Of a DNA stretch of 64,000 nucleotides, positions 60,060 through 64,000 are shown piece by piece. The stretch spans positions 248,001 to 312,000 of the forward strand of contig VTFK01000451.1 of assembly GCA_009617715.1 (NCBI GenBank), given 5' to 3'. Made by a program: the position numbers and the translations under genes. The stretch comes from Plectrocnemia conspersa. Its lineage: Eukaryota > Arthropoda > Insecta > Trichoptera > Polycentropodidae. The notes under the pieces are model-generated. The model did no database searches. It was given only the letters and a program-made list of their open reading frames with translations, and was not told the origin of the DNA. Each line of letters starts with the position of its first letter. Position 1 is the first letter of the stretch.

Positions 60060-62235
60060 CTAAGTATATTTATGTGAATTATTCTATTTATTATCATATT
60101 TAAATATGATAATATAGTGTATGTTGTTATATTCATAAGCAATGTTATTCATATAAGACATACATTTGATTAGTATTATTAAAATGTTGATTTTAAGTAG
60201 CATTAGATTTAAAAACAACTTAACTATTACAATAATATTTAATATGATTAGCTTATTAATAATCCTAAATATTAAACAATAAAATATTTTTTTAGTGAAA
60301 AAATATATACATATGTAGGTTTTAATTATAAAAATGTGTTTATAATTATAAGCATACACGTTTCAGTATTTTTACATAAATATTTTTTCGCGTTAATCCG
60401 AATTTTGAAGGGGTTAAATTGCGCAGGAAAAATCGTAAAAGGCTCATGTCAGTTAATCTCAATATCATCCCTCAATCGAACATATAATCGCATACTAATG
60501 CTGGATTTTGAATGTTTGATCGTTCTGAATGAATTTACAATGCAAAATTAGGTAAAAAAATCTAAGATTACATTTTTAACTCAAAATTACTTAAAAAAAT
60601 TTAGAATGTATTTCAAAAGTAAGTTTTATTCAGTATTATTTATGCGAACCTCGCACATGATCATATTTATCTTGATTTCTGTGGAACAGTACAACAGTAT
60701 ATTCTATGTAAACATTTATCCATGAAATTTTTTTAATGTTGTATTTATCAAACGCATATTAATTTTAATTATTTATTTTTACTCCCTTTTTAAAAGATTT
60801 AACTTCAGTGGTTTTATAAAATTTCATTTTTAAAGGATTGTAATGCCATAAAAAATGTTAATATTACAGTTTGAAGATATTTTATACGCTGCTATGGAGA
60901 CTACAGTTTTTAAAAAGACGATGGTATTGATTTACCAGATAACTTCTTCCAAAAAGACCTGAATTTTTTCAGGAGTAAATTTTTTTAGCGACTAGAAAGA
61001 TTTAAAAATATATAAATAATTTACAAGTTAACTATTTTAATAAACATTAAGAGAACAAGATCAATATACGTTACAACGAAATAAGAACAGTGTCGATTCA
61101 AATAGTAACTAAAACTTATGTATGTTATATCAGTAATTAAGGCTTAACATATCACTTTTTTATTATTTCATAATAATATTATTCCGAACCTATTCCATAT
61201 CTATTAAATAATTAAACTTCATGTTCTTTCTAAATAAGAAATAATAATAAGCTTAAATATTTTAGTTTTCGATGTTTATCATTTCTCGAGAAAAAATAAT
61301 TCTCGTTTATACTTTTTGATTTTCTCGATAGCTCACAAGATATTTTTATACAAAAAAAAATATATGTAATATATAGTGTGTGAATTATATAATACAGTAA
61401 ATTTTTAAATATATTTTTATATTATTTATAGGCAGAGAACTGTATAATCATTAAAAATAACTAATTTCAATAGAATGCTGAATTAACCAGAATAGAATAA
61501 CCTTTCTTTTACTAATAAATTTCGGACTTCTGTATTTATATAATACCTAAATCGTAGAAAAATTGTTATTAACTGCGGTTGACACCTACAATTTTCATAT
61601 TTTAGGCAAGAAAATGTTAAAAATTATTGAAAAAACGAGATAAAAGTTCGCCGACAACCAAATTTTATGGCATAACTCCCGTAAACATTTTTGCAATCTG
61701 CCTATATATTTTTTTTATCTGATTCATGTAGTTCTTAAATTACTAAACCAAATATAAAACTAATTAAAGTCGTTAAAAAGAACAAAAGAATTTTTTGTTA
61801 ATAAAATACTTCCGACCTTTATTAAAACTTGCAAAAAAGCATGCATATTTTTAGGCATCATTTCTTTGCAAAAGTATAAAAAATGCAGCCGTTAATAAAC
61901 ATTTATTAATATTTTTAAAATTCAATTTTTGACAGTCAAGACTATATTCTGGATTTGCCATTTTTCATAAAAAGAAACCCTAACCCCTGAATTGCAGTTT
62001 ATTTAATTTTTGAGTTTGCAATACTTAATTAAGATTTCGAATTATGGTATATTTTGCATATTGATGTGGCATAAATATGCAAAATATAATATAAATTAAC
62101 TTTAAATTACTACAGATATAAGTTTATATTGTTTAACTAAATATTTGTAAATATTTTATTTTATTAAGTTTATGCAGCATTAAATCATTATTGGTAACAT
62201 ATGGATTATTAAACTAGAAAAGGGTTAAACATACA
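60060..62235. other. AT-rich non-coding stretch
   Basis: No gene recognised. A 15-bp-arm inverted repeat tatattttgcatatt/aatatgcaaaatata lies at 62048-62088. Confidence 0.4.
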
Positions 62236-62240
62236 TAAAT

Positions 62241-62292
62241 CTTTAATTCGATCTTGTATTTTAAATTTTAAAAATATAAGATCGAATTAAAG
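62241..62292. repeat. Inverted repeat, 22-bp arms
   Basis: ctttaattcgatcttgtatt.. (62241-62262) pairs with 62271-62292 at 21 of 22 positions around an 8-base loop. Confidence 0.88.
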
Positions 62293-62739
62293 TTGACGCA
62301 GTTGAAAAGTCTGCCGCGGCTGAGATAAGGTAAAGATTACGCCTTAGATGATGACTTCAACAAGCGAGTAAGAAAAGCCGCGATACACAAGCCCTCACAT
62401 CTCAAAAAGCTAAGTAACGTTAGACGAAACCGTTGAAAATTCTAACGACAATATAAAAAACACGTTAAATTAAAATAGAAAATTAGTTGATTAATTACTG
62501 TAAATTGGCGGAAAATTTTTTAATTTACATTACCAATTTATTAAGGTTAACAATTACTGTCAATATTAATTTCAGATAAATTACTGACAATAATAATATC
62601 TGAAACATATTTCTATAATAAATATATTTTTTATTAAATTTGGTTTTATTGCATTTTTTGTGTGATTTATTCTTGCAGACTTAAATAATGATATTATTTT
62701 TATTATCATTTATCTGTTTTCACAAATCTTCTTTAATAA

Positions 62740-63010
62740 ATGTATTTTCTTTCATTGAATTCGCGAAAGCTTCGAAAAGCGATGATGCAATACCAAAAGC
62801 ACATTTTACACAGCGGCGGCGAAACCGAAATGATTTTATTTTTTACGTGCGTCGCGCTCGCCGAGGCTTACGTTTATAGAAATTCGGAATTCATACAGCC
62901 ACACACGTGTACGCGTTGTTGTTGTGCACGTTTCCACTACGTTAGCGAAAAAACGATTACGTTTCGACGATAAAAAACACATAATACCGACGCACTTATA
63001 CAGCCTCGCA
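62740..63010. other. Candidate regulatory island
   Basis: GC- and CpG-rich words: 'cacagcggcggcgaaaccga' near 62809, 'gtgcgtcgcgctcgccgagg' near 62848, E-box-containing 'ccacacacgtgtacgcg' near 62899. Two overlapping plus-strand frames (62688-62879, 62740-62973) are in different phases and unrecognised. Function inferred. Confidence 0.3.
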
Positions 63011-63199
63011 CACCTCTACACAAACGCATACAGGATGTGTCATTAAAAATATCATACTTCAATCAATTTATATCTAAATATGGTTTCCATGATGAACCTG
63101 TTCTCTCGGAGCAATTCAAGCATACCATATCATTTAATTTAACGTGAGAACAAATAATTAAATTAATTATATTTTATGTAACTCGCTGTATACAATTTA

Positions 63200-63730
63200 T
63201 ATGTTTAGATGTATGTGTTTAAGGGTGGTGTATGAAGGGGGTAGGTTTTTATTTATTTTCAGCATTTACGTCCCGCACGGCATTTTAACGTGTCCTGGGA
63301 AGCGGACGCCCGGGACGCCTACCCGTCCCGCTTGTTTGATACTTAAAAATGTTCAACGGGGGAGGTGTGCCAGGCTAAAAGCGCTATCACGCCCGATTGA
63401 TGGAGAAATTGATTTATATGCGTAGTAAATTATGGAACGTATTAAAATTTTCACAAACGCTCGACGTTATCTACGAATGGACGAAATTGAATAATAAGTT
63501 TGGCCGTTTATATTGACCGTTGATGTTTTTTATCACAAGTACTGTTTTTATCGTTAATATTAATGGATTTAGAGAACTTAATCCAGCGACAATTGTGCGG
63601 GCACCCATTGCTGCTTTTATTATGCTTTTCAGAACGTTCTAGACTCATCTATTAATCCGATAAGCTCGACGAGATTCCATTAACGCTTTACTGACCCACG
63701 TTAGAGCTTTCAATACAGATATCCAGGTAT
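63200..63730. other. Candidate regulatory island near the window end
   Basis: Contains 'cgtcccgcacggcattttaa' and 'gaagcggacgcccgggacg' (about 63268-63320), 'cccgattgatggagaaattg' (Exd/Meis-like TGAT words, about 63391), 'gcgacaattgtgcgggcacc' near 63587 and 'attaatccgataagctcg' (TAATCC, about 63651). The 74-codon frame 63201-63425 is unassigned. Non-repetitive, sharp borders. Regulatory nature inferred. Confidence 0.34.
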
Positions 63731-64000
63731 GATCAATAGAAAAACAAAAATTTTAGTATTCATAATTTAATCGAATTTATATGTAGTGCGGAAATATTCA
63801 AGGCATATATTTGATAAATTTAAATTTTAAAATGAAAAAATGTAATAATCCAGAATTTTAATTTAAAAAAATTTAATCATTAAACGTCTTTGTCGGCACG
63901 CCAAACACACAAAAAGTAGGCAGCTAAACGTACTTTTAAAGAATAAGGATTTACCGCCTATTGATAAGCAATATTTGTGGATTATGTATTTTTTGTTTTG

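Overview
This looks like a piece of an AT-rich insect (arthropod) nuclear genome, possibly lepidopteran; the order is a guess. The evidence is the transposon fauna: Jockey-type and CR1-like non-LTR retrotransposon fragments, a mariner/Tc1 relic, several hAT elements and a TTAA-flanked piggyBac-like MITE family. Long runs of A/T and (TA)n tracts, and the absence of compact bacterial-style genes, agree with this. I found no convincing host protein-coding gene, rRNA gene or intact tRNA gene. Every protein homology I could read is a decayed mobile element with stops, frameshifts and internal deletions.

Layout: 2.1-2.5 kb, LINE reverse-transcriptase (RT) relic. 9.9-11.35 kb, mariner relic interrupted by a hAT element with a clear 8-bp target duplication. 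12.1-13.0 kb, a second hAT relic of the DUF4371/KIAA1586-like type. 14.3-15.0 kb, Jockey RT relic. 17.0-17.5 kb, TTAA-flanked MITE copy A. 18.2-18.5 kb (minus) and 20.8-21.2 kb, further RT relics. 27.9-28.3 kb, possible PIF/Harbinger relic. 28.4-31.0 kb, two direct copies of an unclassified repeat bracketing a Jockey RT piece. 34.2-34.8 kb, tRNA-derived SINE-like head next to a Jockey RT C-terminal piece. 36.74-36.98 kb, intact hAT MITE. 37.2-38.0 and 47.4-48.2 kb, two copies of one LINE family sharing a 3' end. 43.2-44.3 kb, MITE copy B with a hAT element nested inside it. 44.4 kb, tRNA-Leu-like fossil. 48.8-49.45 kb, Tc1-like deletion derivative. 56.0-57.7 kb, two CR1/Jockey-like LINE pieces, the second with a 3' UTR containing a long (TA)n tract and ending in poly(A).

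Between these lie islands of visibly higher GC and non-repetitive sequence, about 250-850 bp each (for example 3.4, 5.8, 9.1, 13.1, 19.0, 19.7, 21.8, 25.0, 31.5, 32.1, 36.0, 39.1, 40.5, 41.9, 50.1, 54.1, 55.2, 59.6, 62.8 and 63.2 kb). They carry homeodomain-, forkhead- or GAGA-type words but no credible reading frame. The pattern resembles a gene desert or very long intron studded with candidate conserved non-coding regulatory elements. That is inference; cross-species alignment would decide it. No multi-gene defence, metabolic or other novel coding system is supported. The most distinctive structures are the three nested or precisely bounded transposons, the bracketed repeat pair at 28-31 kb, and the arrangement of islands.
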